From contig AOIR01000055.1 in NCBI GenBank assembly GCA_000337115.1, forward strand, positions 161,463-209,035: 47,573 bases of DNA. Reading direction: 5' to 3'. The first letter of the stretch is position 1, and every line of letters starts with the position of its first letter. The translations under genes and the position numbers were made by a program. Positions 1 through 8,852 of this stretch are shown here, piece after piece. The DNA comes from Natrinema thermotolerans DSM 11552. Lineage in GTDB: Archaea > Halobacteriota > Halobacteria > Halobacteriales > Natrialbaceae. The notes under the pieces are model-generated. The model searched no databases. It saw nothing but the letters and a program-made list of their open reading frames with translations, and had not been told where the DNA came from.

Positions 1-330
1 GATGGGTGGTCCGGATTGCCGACAGCGACTACGGACAAGCGTCCTGCTATCGTGGCAGCACGGAGCGGCCACACCCTCCCCAGCCGATTTCTGCTCACGG
101 GCCTTCGGCCCGTTCGCATGGTTCGCGGAACTTCCGGTTCCGCGCTAACGCTCAGTCACTCCGTTCCTTCGCTCACCCCTCGCGCAGTTTCGTCGGCTGT
201 CCTCACTACCGTTCGGCCAGCCGACAGTGCGCGCCACTGCAGCGAGACAGGCCGAGCGTGCGCAACGAGTGCCGACGCGGCGACGAGCTGTTTCGCGTCG
301 CTTTTAGGCCCCTCGTGAGTAGCCGCCGCC
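1..330. repeat. Intergenic region with haloarchaeal hairpin-type repeat
   Basis: No credible gene is seen. The stretch at about 60-215 has the look of a dispersed haloarchaeal intergenic repeat: a CACACCCTCCCCAGCCGA block, a GGGCC/GGCCC hairpin with a TTC loop (98-112), a GCGGAAC/GTTCCGC hairpin (125-143), and then CACTCCGTTCCTTCGCTCACCCCTCGC. The open frames crossing it have composition unlike a haloarchaeal protein (Arg/Ser/Pro-rich) and continue into the antiporter in the wrong frame. A TTTTAG box at 302-307 lies about 27 nt before the exchanger ATG and is a plausible promoter for a leaderless transcript. Membership of a repeat family is inferred from structure; only one copy lies in this window. 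Confidence 0.5.
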
Positions 331-1275
331 ATGCTTTCGGGAACGCCGTTGTATCTCCTCCTGTTGGCGGCCGGTATCGTCGCGCTGTATGGCGGTGCCG
401 AGCTACTGGTCTCGGGGGCGGGGCGGCTGGCGCTCGGGATCGGGCTGCGGGCGACGACCGTCGGCGTGACCGTCATCGCCTTCGCGACGACCGCGCCCGA
501 ACTGTTCGTCTCGACTATCGGCGCGCTGAACGTCTCGAGCGACGTGGGACTGGGAACGGTCGTCGGCTCGAACATCGCGAACATCGGGCTCGTGCTGGGG
601 GTGTCCGCGTTGATCAAACCGCTCCCGATCGGCGATCGGGTCCTCCGCCGGCACGTCCCCACGATGGTGCTTGCTGCCCTGCTCCTGGTCGGGCTGGGGG
701 CAAACGGGCGGATCGGTCGCCTCGAGGGCGCGATCTTCCTGCTGGTGTTGGCCGGATTCACGGCCTTTCTCCTCTACTACGTGAACGCGGATCCGCCGTC
801 GGTGGCCGACGATCCGGACGCCGGCGCGGGCGTCTCGATCCGCGATATCGGGCTCGTCGTCGCCGGCCTGATCGCGCTGGTGGTCGGCTCGCGGTGGCTC
901 GTCGCCGGCGGGACGGGGCTGTTGTCGGCGCTCGGCGTCCCGGACCTCATCATCGGGCTGACGGTGCTGGCGCTGGGGACGTCGTTGCCCGAACTGGCGG
1001 CCTCGGTCGTGGGTGCCGTCCGCGGCGAGACGGAGTTCGCGGTCGGGAACGTCGTCGGCTCGAACATCTACAACGTCCTCGCGGTACTCGGGGTCGTGGC
1101 ACTGATCACGCCGATCGAGATCCAGCCAGCGACGCTTCGGTTCGAACTCCCGGTCATGGTCGCCTTTACGCTCGTGCTGGTCGGCATGATGAGCTACGGC
1201 CGGCGGCTCACGCGACTCGACGGCGCGGCTCTCGTCGTCGGCTACGCCGGCTTCATAGCCTTGCTGGTCCTTTGA
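331..1275 (+). CDS. Calcium/sodium antiporter (CaCA family, YrbG-like)
   Basis: A 314-residue integral membrane protein with about ten hydrophobic segments. It carries the two inverted alpha-repeats that define the cation/Ca2+ exchanger superfamily. The first has FATTAPELFVS followed by GTVVGSNIANIG; the second has LGTSLPELAAS followed by GNVVGSNIYNVL. In this family the Glu of each P-E motif and nearby Ser/Asn residues form the ion-binding site. Length matches prokaryotic YrbG-type exchangers, which swap cytoplasmic Ca2+ for external Na+, a sensible role in a salt-loving cell. The ATG at 331 is preceded by TTTTAG at about -27, so the transcript is probably leaderless. It stands alone, converging on the next gene. 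The exact ion preference cannot be read from the sequence. Confidence 0.93.
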   Translation: MLSGTPLYLLLLAAGIVALYGGAELLVSGAGRLALGIGLRATTVGVTVIAFATTAPELFVSTIGALNVSSDVGLGTVVGSNIANIGLVLGVSALIKPLPIGDRVLRRHVPTMVLAALLLVGLGANGRIGRLEGAIFLLVLAGFTAFLLYYVNADPPSVADDPDAGAGVSIRDIGLVVAGLIALVVGSRWLVAGGTGLLSALGVPDLIIGLTVLALGTSLPELAASVVGAVRGETEFAVGNVVGSNIYNVLAVLGVVALITPIEIQPATLRFELPVMVAFTLVLVGMMSYGRRLTRLDGAALVVGYAGFIALLVL

Positions 1276-1317
1276 TACGGTCTACTGTCCGTCAGTTACA
1301 GCAAACCGTCTGAGCCG

Positions 1318-2643
1318 TCACATCGGCAGGGGCGTCCCGTCGGTTTCGTCGCCGGCGGTCGGCAGCCGGTCCAGCCGTGGTCCGAGCTGGGTGCGGACGA
1401 CCGACACGAGCGCATTCTCGCGGCCCTCACCGGTGATCGCGCCCGCTCGTACCGACTCGTCGCCCACGTCGCGCTCGGCCGTCACGAGCATGGCCGCCTC
1501 GCGGTCCGCGAGGAGGACGTATCCGCACTGTGGCGCGTCCACCGGGAAACTGAACCAGTCGAACCGCGGTTCACAGACCGTCGCGGTCGGTACCGCCGAC
1601 CGGACCGTGTCGCGAACGCGGGGCGACCGCGACGCCACGTAGACGTCGACTCCACGGTCGGCGGCATCCCGCAGGTTCTCGAGGCAGGTCGTCCCGAGTA
1701 ACACGGCGCTGGGCGCCATCACGAACAGTTCCTCGTCGGCCCCGGCGGCGATCTCGTCGCCCCGCTCGGCGACGTTCGCCTCGCCCTCGAGCGTCCAGCA
1801 GCTCTCGACATCCGTCCCCGTCCGTCCGCTCTCGTCCGAGTCCCGAGCGATCGGCTGCGCCGGGACCGACGGCTCGCTCTCGGGTCGCGCTCGTCGCGTC
1901 GAGTCGGACCGAACGAGCGCGGCGGCTTCGGCGAGCGGCCCGTCGGCGAGCCAGTCGACGTCCCAGTGTGGCGCGTCGGTCTCGAGCGCGGCCCGTCCCG
2001 ACTCGTCGTCGTGGGCCACGAGCCCCGCAGCCGCGAGCGCGGGGAGGTGTTTGTGGGCCAGCTCCGTCGCCACGGCCGTCCGCTGCGAGCCGACCACGTC
2101 GGCGGGACGGTCCGCCTCGCCCTCCCGGACGAGGACGCCGGCGGCGAGGTCGTCGACGGCGATCGGTCCGCCCCGACTCGCGAGTTCGGTACAGACGATC
2201 AGACGCCGCGGCTCCCGGAGCGCCTCGAGAGTCCGGGTCAGCGTCTCCCCTGCGACGGGGACGTCGTCCCCGGTCGGATCCTTGAGGAGGCTCTCGACCC
2301 ACTCGAGATCGGGGATCGGGTGGGTGGTGAGCGAGACCGCCGGGTCGTCGCCGTCGACGTCCCGGGACAGAACACCGCGGTCGACCAGCCGCGGGACATG
2401 CCGGTGAATCAGTTCGATCTGGAGGCGCTCGCAGTGGGCGTCGGGAACGATCGGGGTGCCCCGTTCCACGGCCGCGACCTCGGTCGTGAGGTCGGCGATC
2501 GGCATGGCGGGCCCCGTCGCTGTGGCGGCCGTCGGGGTTTGCCCCTCGCGGTCGCGCAACACGGCGAGGAGTACCCGCCGGTGCGGGTCCGCGAGGACGT
2601 CCGCCGCGGTCGTCGTCAGCTCGAGGGACGGGGGGAAACTCAT
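1318..2643 (-). CDS. Haloarchaeal tandem winged-helix protein with C-terminal regulatory domain
   Basis: A 441-residue acidic protein beginning MSFPPSLEL. An upstream in-frame extension to 2847 runs into the neighbouring regulator and has non-protein-like composition, so the ATG at 2643 is chosen. Two copies of a winged-helix-like segment are visible: one near residue 10 (DVLADPHRRVLLAVL) and one near 140 (LEALREPRRLIVCTEL). Each is followed by a helix ending in a HKHLP- or HRHVP-like strand, as in the DUF7344-type helix-turn-helix domains that abound in haloarchaea. The last 130 residues form an alpha/beta region (VMAPSAVLL, RGVDVYVASR, YVLLADREAAMLVT) resembling the effector half of TrmB- or phospholipase-D-like sensory domains. 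A transcription regulator is inferred; its targets are unknown. It lies 74 bp downstream of another regulator on the same strand. Confidence 0.75.
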   Translation of the reverse strand: MSFPPSLELTTTAADVLADPHRRVLLAVLRDREGQTPTAATATGPAMPIADLTTEVAAVERGTPIVPDAHCERLQIELIHRHVPRLVDRGVLSRDVDGDDPAVSLTTHPIPDLEWVESLLKDPTGDDVPVAGETLTRTLEALREPRRLIVCTELASRGGPIAVDDLAAGVLVREGEADRPADVVGSQRTAVATELAHKHLPALAAAGLVAHDDESGRAALETDAPHWDVDWLADGPLAEAAALVRSDSTRRARPESEPSVPAQPIARDSDESGRTGTDVESCWTLEGEANVAERGDEIAAGADEELFVMAPSAVLLGTTCLENLRDAADRGVDVYVASRSPRVRDTVRSAVPTATVCEPRFDWFSFPVDAPQCGYVLLADREAAMLVTAERDVGDESVRAGAITGEGRENALVSVVRTQLGPRLDRLPTAGDETDGTPLPM

Positions 2644-2717
2644 TGGCGGATAGAGACAGCGAGCGGTGGAAAGAACTGTACCAGCATACTCTGGTATCGC
2701 TCGGTGGTGCCATCGGC

Positions 2718-5156
2718 TCACTCGTCGTCGCCGAAGTACGCCGAGAGCAGTTTCGCCTGTGCGACCCGGAGGTGCTGGTGGAAGGTCTGGCGGGCGATGT
2801 CGAGCCGGTCGGCGACCTCCGAAGCGTCGCTGTTTCGCGTCGGCCACTCGAAGTAGCCGCCGTGATAGGCCGCCTCAAGGGCGAGGCGCTGTTTCTCGGT
2901 CAGTGCCGACTCGACGGTCCGCCGGAAGTCCCCGCGGGTCCGGACCGGCCGATCGACGGTCCGCTTCGAGACGAGCCGGGTGTCGGGGTAGGCCGAGGTG
3001 ATCGCCCCGACGAGTTCCCGGAGATCCGAGTCGGGGCTGGTCTGGACGGTTAACTCGGCCGTGCCGTCCCGGACGACCTTCGACTCGAGGCGGGCCCCGT
3101 ACTCCCCGAGTAGCTCGGTGATCGTCGAGCCTCGGACGACGATCTCCCAGTAGCTCTCGTCGTCGTCGGCGTCGATGAGACGCAGCTCCGTGATCGCGGC
3201 CGCCTCGGTTGCCGCCGATCGGAGCGTGTCGGGTTCGATGCCTGACACGGTGAGATAGTAGACGAACACCTCGTCGGTCAGCGGCAACACGTGGTCGATC
3301 GAGAGATCGCAGCCCGCCACCCACGAGAGATCGATACAGACGTCCCCGCGGTCGGTCGACTCGAGTTCGAGTTCGACGACGGTGTCGAGATAGAGGAGTC
3401 GGCGGACCGCCATCGCGTTGATCGCGTGCCCGATGGTGCCGCCGAACTCCTGTAACACCTCCCGCTCGCGGTCGGCGAACGCCGACGGTTCGCGGGCGGC
3501 GATCACGAGCGCGCCGAGGGGGCGATCGCTCGCGACGATGGGGACGACCGCGACCGACGCGTACTCGCGGGCCGCCGCGTGGGTTCGCCACGCCGCGATA
3601 TCGCTTTCGGGGAGGGCCCGGTAGCGCTGGACGCTCCGACTCTCGAGCGCCGGCGAGCCGTCGGCCTCGGCCGGGGGATCGACGAACGACGAGAGGAGGT
3701 CCGCGTCGGCCGTCGGGTCGATCCCCGCCCCCGTTTCGGGCGTCCAGGCGTAGCCGTCCGTCCCACCGGGGTCCGCCCGACCGATGACGGCGAACCGGTA
3801 GGCGTCGGCGGCCGCGAACGCCTCGACGATCGCCCGCTCGATCTCGCCGCGTGTCTCGGCGGCGACCATCGTCTCGTCGATCGTCCGGACGATCGCATTG
3901 AGCCGCTCGAGGCGCTCGAGTTCGCGCTCGCGGGCCTTGCGGTCGCTGATGTCGCGGCCGACGCCGGTAAAGCCCAACACGGTGCCGTCGTCGTCGGTGA
4001 TGCGGGCGCTGTTGAACTCGTAGGGGATCCGCTCGCCGTCCGCGGTGAGGAGCCGCCCCTCGGCGGTCACGCGCTCGCCGGCCTCGAGGATGCGATCGAT
4101 CGCCGCCCCGATGTGGTCCCGGTCTTTCGGCGCGATGAATCGGAGCGGATGCATGCCGACGAGATCGGCCGACACGTAGCCGGTCACGTGCTGGAACTGG
4201 TCGTTCCACTCGATCAGGTTCCCCTCGGTGTCGAAGGCATAGAGGATGTCCGGCTGGGCCTCGAGGACGCTCTCGGTGAAGGCCTTCTCCTCGCGGAGTT
4301 CGCGCTCGCGGGCCTTGCGGTCGCTGATGTCGCGACCGATGCCGGTAAAGCCTAAGACGGTACCCTCGTCGTCGGTGACACGGGCGCTGTTGAACTCGTA
4401 GGGGATCCGCTCGCCGTCCGCGGTGAGGAGAGCGGCTTCGACGGTGACGGACGTCTCGTGTTCGAGGACGCGATCGATCGACGCCGCGATCCGGTCCCGA
4501 TCCGCCGGCGCGACGAACTCGAGGGGGTCCATTTCGAGCAGTTCCGACTCGGTGTAGCCGGTCACGTCCGGCACGCGATCGCTCCACTCGATGAACTCCC
4601 TCTCGGTGTCGAACGCGTAGACGATGTCCGGCTGGGCCTCGACAACTCGTTCAACGACGTGTTTCTCCTCTCGAGGCCGCCGTTCGCGCTCGTGGTCGTC
4701 GGTGCGGTCGTGGACGACCCAGACGTAGCCGGCCGGCTCGGCGTCCGCTCCCACGGCGACGCCGACGTCGTCGCCCTCGACCGTCGCCAGCACTTCGTGG
4801 ACCCACACCCGGCCCCCATCGCTCGTGACGCGCCACCCTTCGGACTCGACCGTTCCGCTCGAGCGCGCGGCCTCGAGCAGTCGCTCCGGGTCGCCCGCCT
4901 CGCGTTCGGCCGCCGGAAAGAGGCGGCGGTACCGCGAGCCGACGGCCGCGTCCGCGTCGTATCCGAGGAGCGTTCGCGCGCCGTCGTTCCACGTCGTGAA
5001 CCGCCCCTCGCTGTCGAGGACCGCCATGGAAGCGTCGCTGACGACCGCGCTCAGGTCGTGGATCCCGAGTCGGTCGGCGATCCGTCGGTCCCTCCGTGTC
5101 GCGGCGCAATCGGTCTCGTCCCCCGACGCCACTTCGTCGGGCGAATCGTCACTCAT
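2718..5156 (-). CDS. PAS-PAS-PAS-GAF bacterio-opsin activator (Bat)-type regulator with HTH_10
   Basis: An 812-residue multidomain sensor-regulator. Domains in order are PAS at about 30-140, PAS at about 165-290, PAS at about 295-415, GAF at about 425-580, the bacterio-opsin activator middle domain at about 590-740, and HTH_10 at the C-terminus (LTEKQRLALEAAYHGGYFEWP, then SEVADRLDIARQTFHQHLR). This is the architecture of Bat, which controls bacteriorhodopsin genes in Halobacterium, and of its many haloarchaeal paralogues. No bop or carotenoid gene lies here, so the target is unknown. PAS2 and PAS3 are close copies, spaced 378 bp apart in the DNA. The start at 5156 (MSDDSPDEV) is preferred over one 13 codons upstream because it has the usual acidic N-terminus. 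There are no membrane segments, so it should sense in the cytoplasm. Confidence 0.85.
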   Translation of the reverse strand: MSDDSPDEVASGDETDCAATRRDRRIADRLGIHDLSAVVSDASMAVLDSEGRFTTWNDGARTLLGYDADAAVGSRYRRLFPAAEREAGDPERLLEAARSSGTVESEGWRVTSDGGRVWVHEVLATVEGDDVGVAVGADAEPAGYVWVVHDRTDDHERERRPREEKHVVERVVEAQPDIVYAFDTEREFIEWSDRVPDVTGYTESELLEMDPLEFVAPADRDRIAASIDRVLEHETSVTVEAALLTADGERIPYEFNSARVTDDEGTVLGFTGIGRDISDRKARERELREEKAFTESVLEAQPDILYAFDTEGNLIEWNDQFQHVTGYVSADLVGMHPLRFIAPKDRDHIGAAIDRILEAGERVTAEGRLLTADGERIPYEFNSARITDDDGTVLGFTGVGRDISDRKARERELERLERLNAIVRTIDETMVAAETRGEIERAIVEAFAAADAYRFAVIGRADPGGTDGYAWTPETGAGIDPTADADLLSSFVDPPAEADGSPALESRSVQRYRALPESDIAAWRTHAAAREYASVAVVPIVASDRPLGALVIAAREPSAFADREREVLQEFGGTIGHAINAMAVRRLLYLDTVVELELESTDRGDVCIDLSWVAGCDLSIDHVLPLTDEVFVYYLTVSGIEPDTLRSAATEAAAITELRLIDADDDESYWEIVVRGSTITELLGEYGARLESKVVRDGTAELTVQTSPDSDLRELVGAITSAYPDTRLVSKRTVDRPVRTRGDFRRTVESALTEKQRLALEAAYHGGYFEWPTRNSDASEVADRLDIARQTFHQHLRVAQAKLLSAYFGDDE

Positions 5157-5310
5157 TGCTCCCTGCTCACAGTGTTTCGTGCCATTCATACCCATTGATG
5201 AAAAGCTACTGGCGGCGTTTGCTGCGAGCTTTTAAGAGTCAAGCGGGACGCACCCTCACCGATGGGTCCGAACCGGCGAGGTTAACGGGGTCACCCACCG
5301 ACGGGAGGGT

Positions 5311-6699
5311 ATGACGACGCTCGCGATCGTCGAGAGCCGCGCCGACCGCGCTTCGGAACACGTCTGCGAGTTCCTCCGCGAGAACGCCGACTGGGTGCGA
5401 CGCGAGGACGACGCCCGGCCGGCCGAAGACGGCGGCGGTACGTACTACCGGACCGAGGGGGCCGAACTCCGCTCGTTCGACGACCTCCACATCGAGCTCG
5501 AGCGCCCGGCCGACGCCTTCGACTGCGACCCAGACCTGCTCGTGTTCGCCTCGAGACACTCCGGCGACACGGGTCCGCTACTGACCGGCCACTTCACGGG
5601 CAACTTCGGTCCCGCCGAGTTCGGCGGCGAGCCCGACGCGCTGGCCGACGCCGCCCCGAACGCGCTGGCCCGCCTGCTCGAGGCCTTCGACGAGTACGCG
5701 CCCGAGGAGTACGAGGTCGGCATGGAAGGGACCCACCACGGCCCCACCGACGTTGGCTGTCCGTCGCTCTTTGCCGAACTCGGCAGCGGCGACGAGCAGT
5801 GGGACGACCCCGCCGGTGCCGAGGCCGTCGCCCGCGCCATCCTCGCGCTTCGGGACGTCGACCCGCATCGCTCCAGACAGGTCGTCGGCTTCGGCGGCAA
5901 CCACTACGCCCCGCGGTTCGAACGGATCGTCCGCGAGACCGACTGGGCTGTCGGCCACGTCGCCCCCGACTGGGCCCTCGAGGCGATGGGTCATCCGACG
6001 GCCCACCGCGACGTCCTCGAGCGCGCGTTCGACGCCAGCGACGCCGAGATCGCGCTGCTGGACGGCGAGTGGCCGGTCCTCGAGGAGACCCTCGCCGACC
6101 TCGACTGCCGGCTCGTCGGCGAGACGTGGCTGCGGGAGGTCGACGGCCGGCCGCTCGAACTGGTCGATCGGATCGAAGCCGACCTCGGCCCGATCGCCGA
6201 CGGCGTTCGCTTCGGCGACTGTCGCGCGGACGAGATTCGCGTCGTCGACCTCCCGGCCGATCTCGTCGAAACCGCACAGGGGATCGACCCCGACCGGGTC
6301 CGGACGATCGTCGAGAACCACACCGTCGCCTTCACCACGGACAACGGCGGAACGCGCGTCGGCTCGCGGGCAGCAATTCCCGCGAGCGCGGGCGATGCCG
6401 CGGACGACCGTGACGGCGCTGTCGGGGACGAACGCGACGCCGACACGAGCGATCCGCGGCGGGCGATCGTCGACGACCTGGCCGCGGTCCTCGAGACGAA
6501 GTTCGACGCCGTCCGGCTCGAGGCCGGGGCCGTCGTCGCCGAGGAGACGGCCTTCGATCCGAAGTTAGCACGCGAGGCCGGCGTTCCCGAAGGGCCGAAG
6601 TTCGGCGCGCTCGCCGACGGCGAGCCGGTGACCGTCGACGGCGAAACGGTCAGTCCCGAGAGGGTTCTGACAGAGCGTACGCGACGGTTTCCGATCTGA
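5311..6699 (+). CDS. dtdA: D-aminoacyl-tRNA deacylase, archaeal/plant DTD2 type
   Basis: A 462-residue protein of the archaeal/plant D-aminoacyl-tRNA deacylase family (GEK1/DTD2). It frees tRNAs wrongly charged with D-amino acids and, in known members, protects against aldehyde-modified aminoacyl-tRNAs. The N-terminus (MTTLAIVESRAD), SRHSGDTG near residue 75, the MEGTHHGP segment near 138 and VGFGGNHYAPRF near 190 are family hallmarks; the conserved His and Gly-Asn-His residues belong to the Zn-dependent active site. It is longer than the roughly 270-residue Pyrococcus protein because haloarchaeal members have a long acidic C-terminal half. The gene is monocistronic and divergent from the Bat-type regulator. 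GGTTAAC at 5280-5286 lies about 28 nt before the ATG and is the likely promoter. Confidence 0.93.
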   Translation: MTTLAIVESRADRASEHVCEFLRENADWVRREDDARPAEDGGGTYYRTEGAELRSFDDLHIELERPADAFDCDPDLLVFASRHSGDTGPLLTGHFTGNFGPAEFGGEPDALADAAPNALARLLEAFDEYAPEEYEVGMEGTHHGPTDVGCPSLFAELGSGDEQWDDPAGAEAVARAILALRDVDPHRSRQVVGFGGNHYAPRFERIVRETDWAVGHVAPDWALEAMGHPTAHRDVLERAFDASDAEIALLDGEWPVLEETLADLDCRLVGETWLREVDGRPLELVDRIEADLGPIADGVRFGDCRADEIRVVDLPADLVETAQGIDPDRVRTIVENHTVAFTTDNGGTRVGSRAAIPASAGDAADDRDGAVGDERDADTSDPRRAIVDDLAAVLETKFDAVRLEAGAVVAEETAFDPKLAREAGVPEGPKFGALADGEPVTVDGETVSPERVLTERTRRFPI

Positions 6700-6824
6700 C
6701 TGAACGGGAACTCGACAGTAATAGATACCTATACCCCTCCTGTCGCGGCTTTCGTGGTGTCCTGCGTTCGACACGTATGAATCGATTACCGTGTCAGACA
6801 GGCGGCTGACGTGTAGGGGAAAGG

Positions 6825-6832
6825 TAATTATG
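6825..6832 (+). promoter_or_regulatory. TATA-like box of ftsZ1
   Basis: TAATTATG lies 26-33 nt before the ftsZ1 ATG, preceded by a purine-rich GGGAAAGG that fits a BRE. The spacing implies a leaderless or nearly leaderless ftsZ1 transcript. Confidence 0.5.
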
Positions 6833-6857
6833 CTCCATCTTTTAGACAGGGCCAAGA

Positions 6858-8024
6858 ATGGACTCTCTCATCGACGACGCAATCGACGAGGCCGAAGACG
6901 GGGAGGCCGCGGTCCCCGACGAGACGCCACAGGGCGGACAGTCGGCCGACAACACTGGGTCGGACGGCCGACAGACCGGGACGATGACCGACGACGAACT
7001 CGAGGACGTTCTCCAGGATCTCCAGACCGACATCACCGTCGTCGGCTGTGGCGGTGCCGGCGGGAACACCATCAACCGCATGCACGAGGAGGGGATCCAC
7101 GGCGCGAAACTCGTCGCGGCCAACACCGACGTCCAGCACCTCGTCGAGATCGAGGCCGACACCAAGATCCTCATGGGCGAGGACAAGACCGGCGGCCGCG
7201 GGGCCGGTTCCCTGCCCCAGGTCGGCGAGGAGGCCGCCCTCGAGAGTCAGGAGGACATCTACGAGGCCATCGACGGCTCGGACATGGTCTTCGTTACGGC
7301 TGGACTGGGCGGCGGTACCGGGACCGGTTCCGCACCCGTCGTCGCCAAGGCCGCCCGCGAGGCCGGCGCGCTGACGATCTCGATCGTCACGACGCCCTTT
7401 ACCGCGGAGGGCGAGGTCCGGCGAACCAACGCCGAGGCCGGCCTCGAGCGCCTGCGGGACGTCTCCGACACCGTGATCGTCGTCCCCAACGACCGCCTGC
7501 TCGACTCGGTCGGCAAACTGCCCGTCCGACAGGCGTTCAAAGTTTCCGACGAGGTGCTGATGCGCTCGGTGAAGGGGATCACGGAACTGATCACGAAACC
7601 CGGCCTCGTCAACTTGGACTTCGCCGACGTTCGCACCGTCATGGAACGGGGCGGCGTCGCCATGATCGGCCTCGGCGAGGCCGACTCCGAGGCCAAGGCC
7701 GAGGACTCGGTCAAGACCGCCTTGCGCTCGCCACTGCTCGACGTCGACATCTCCGGCGCGAGTTCCGCGCTGGTCAACGTCACCGGCGGCAACGACATGG
7801 CCATCGAGGAGGCAGAAGGCGTCGTCGAGGAGATCTACGACCGGATCGACCCCGACGCACGCATCATCTGGGGGACCTCGATCGACGAGAGCCTCGAGGG
7901 CAGCATGCGCACCATGATCGTCGTCACGGGCGTCCAGTCGCCCCAGATCTACGGCCGACCGGACGGCGAGGAGCCCGTCCAGCCCGAGCCCGCCCAGGGT
8001 GACGACATCGACTTCGTCGAGTGA
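6858..8024 (+). CDS. ftsZ1: Cell division protein FtsZ1
   Basis: A 388-residue tubulin-superfamily GTPase. The N-terminal [14 protein letters not shown] and the [13 protein letters not shown] segment are typical of haloarchaeal FtsZ1 rather than FtsZ2. The nucleotide-binding GCGGAGGN near residue 60, the T4 loop GGGTGTG at 151-157 and the catalytic T7 region (LVNLDFADV) are all intact. The FtsZ2-type long C-terminal extension is absent. In Haloferax volcanii FtsZ1 assembles first at midcell and scaffolds the divisome, while FtsZ2 drives constriction. FtsZ2 is not in this window. An acidic linker of about 45 residues precedes the GTPase core, and a short acidic tail (DDIDFVE) ends the protein. 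The gene stands alone and converges on a ferritin-like gene. Confidence 0.97.
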   Translation: MDSLIDDAIDEAEDGEAAVPDETPQGGQSADNTGSDGRQTGTMTDDELEDVLQDLQTDITVVGCGGAGGNTINRMHEEGIHGAKLVAANTDVQHLVEIEADTKILMGEDKTGGRGAGSLPQVGEEAALESQEDIYEAIDGSDMVFVTAGLGGGTGTGSAPVVAKAAREAGALTISIVTTPFTAEGEVRRTNAEAGLERLRDVSDTVIVVPNDRLLDSVGKLPVRQAFKVSDEVLMRSVKGITELITKPGLVNLDFADVRTVMERGGVAMIGLGEADSEAKAEDSVKTALRSPLLDVDISGASSALVNVTGGNDMAIEEAEGVVEEIYDRIDPDARIIWGTSIDESLEGSMRTMIVVTGVQSPQIYGRPDGEEPVQPEPAQGDDIDFVE

Positions 8025-8130
8025 TCGGCCCGTCGCCGTTGCGTCGCCGATTCGAGTCCCACTTTCGGTTTCTGTTCGTGTCTCGAGTCCGCCGATAGCC
8101 CCGGCTCCGGACCGGTCGGTTCCGGCCGGC

Positions 8131-8766
8131 TCAACAGATCGGTTTCGGGTCGATCCCCAACTCGTCCAGCGAACCCGCGTATGCATCGTACGCGGCCCCG
8201 ATCACCGCCTCGGCCGCGTCTCGAGCCTCGTTCCAGTCGGCGTCGTCCGTACAGGCCTCGGTGAGCAACGCGGCTACCCGCTCGCCCTGCGCGACCGTCT
8301 CGCTGCGCAGTTCCCGGAACAGATCGGCTCGCGACTCGTCGCCCTCGTTGACGAAGAAACTCACCACCTGCAGGTGGGTCCGATCCCCGACCAGCGCTCG
8401 CCCGACGAGCCCGCCCAGCCGGGCCGCCGTCGACTCGAGCGAGCGAAGTTCGGCGTGCATCGGGTCGACGCTCTCGGCGTCGCCTTCGTACTCGTCCTCG
8501 AGCAAGTCCGTAATGCGGTCGCAGTGGTCTCGCTCCTGCTCGCGGAAGTCGGCGAAGGCCTCGCGCGCCCCGTCGTGGTCCTCGTCGTCAGTCCACTCGG
8601 CGAGGGTCTCTGCGGCGACGCGCTCGCTGTCGGCGGCGGACCGGAGGACCCGTTCTTCGGTCAGGTCCGCGTCGGTCAGCGCAACGAGGCGCTTCGACGA
8701 GCCGAGCCGCTCGAGTTCGGTTGCCATCGACTCCGCGACCGCGGCCTCGAATTCGTCGGCGTCCAT
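8131..8766 (-). CDS. Rubrerythrin/ferritin-like helical protein
   Basis: A 211-residue, strongly acidic, all-helical protein. Its helices carry spaced E-x2-H and E-x3-E-x-H-like pairs (FREQERDHCDRI near residue 92, HAELRSLE near 121), which fits a four-helix ferritin-like or rubrerythrin-type di-iron fold. There is no C-terminal rubredoxin domain with paired Cys, so it would be a rubrerythrin-family protein without rubredoxin. The start ATG at 8766 gives MDADEFEAAV. An oxidative-stress or electron-transfer role is family knowledge only. The di-iron ligands are not fully assignable by eye, so function is tentative. Confidence 0.6.
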   Translation of the reverse strand: MDADEFEAAVAESMATELERLGSSKRLVALTDADLTEERVLRSAADSERVAAETLAEWTDDEDHDGAREAFADFREQERDHCDRITDLLEDEYEGDAESVDPMHAELRSLESTAARLGGLVGRALVGDRTHLQVVSFFVNEGDESRADLFRELRSETVAQGERVAALLTEACTDDADWNEARDAAEAVIGAAYDAYAGSLDELGIDPKPIC

Positions 8767-8852
8767 ACCGGCCCGACACCAGCCAGGGTGTTGAACGTTA
8801 GCCAGCGGTGTCCGCCGGCGGGTTTACCAGCGACGGGGACGTATCCGAACCC

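Noticed and set aside
6-1313. A long plus-strand open frame covering the left edge and the antiporter region
   Set aside because: It is Arg/Pro/Gly-rich, overlaps the well-supported antiporter in another frame, and reflects high third-position GC rather than a gene.
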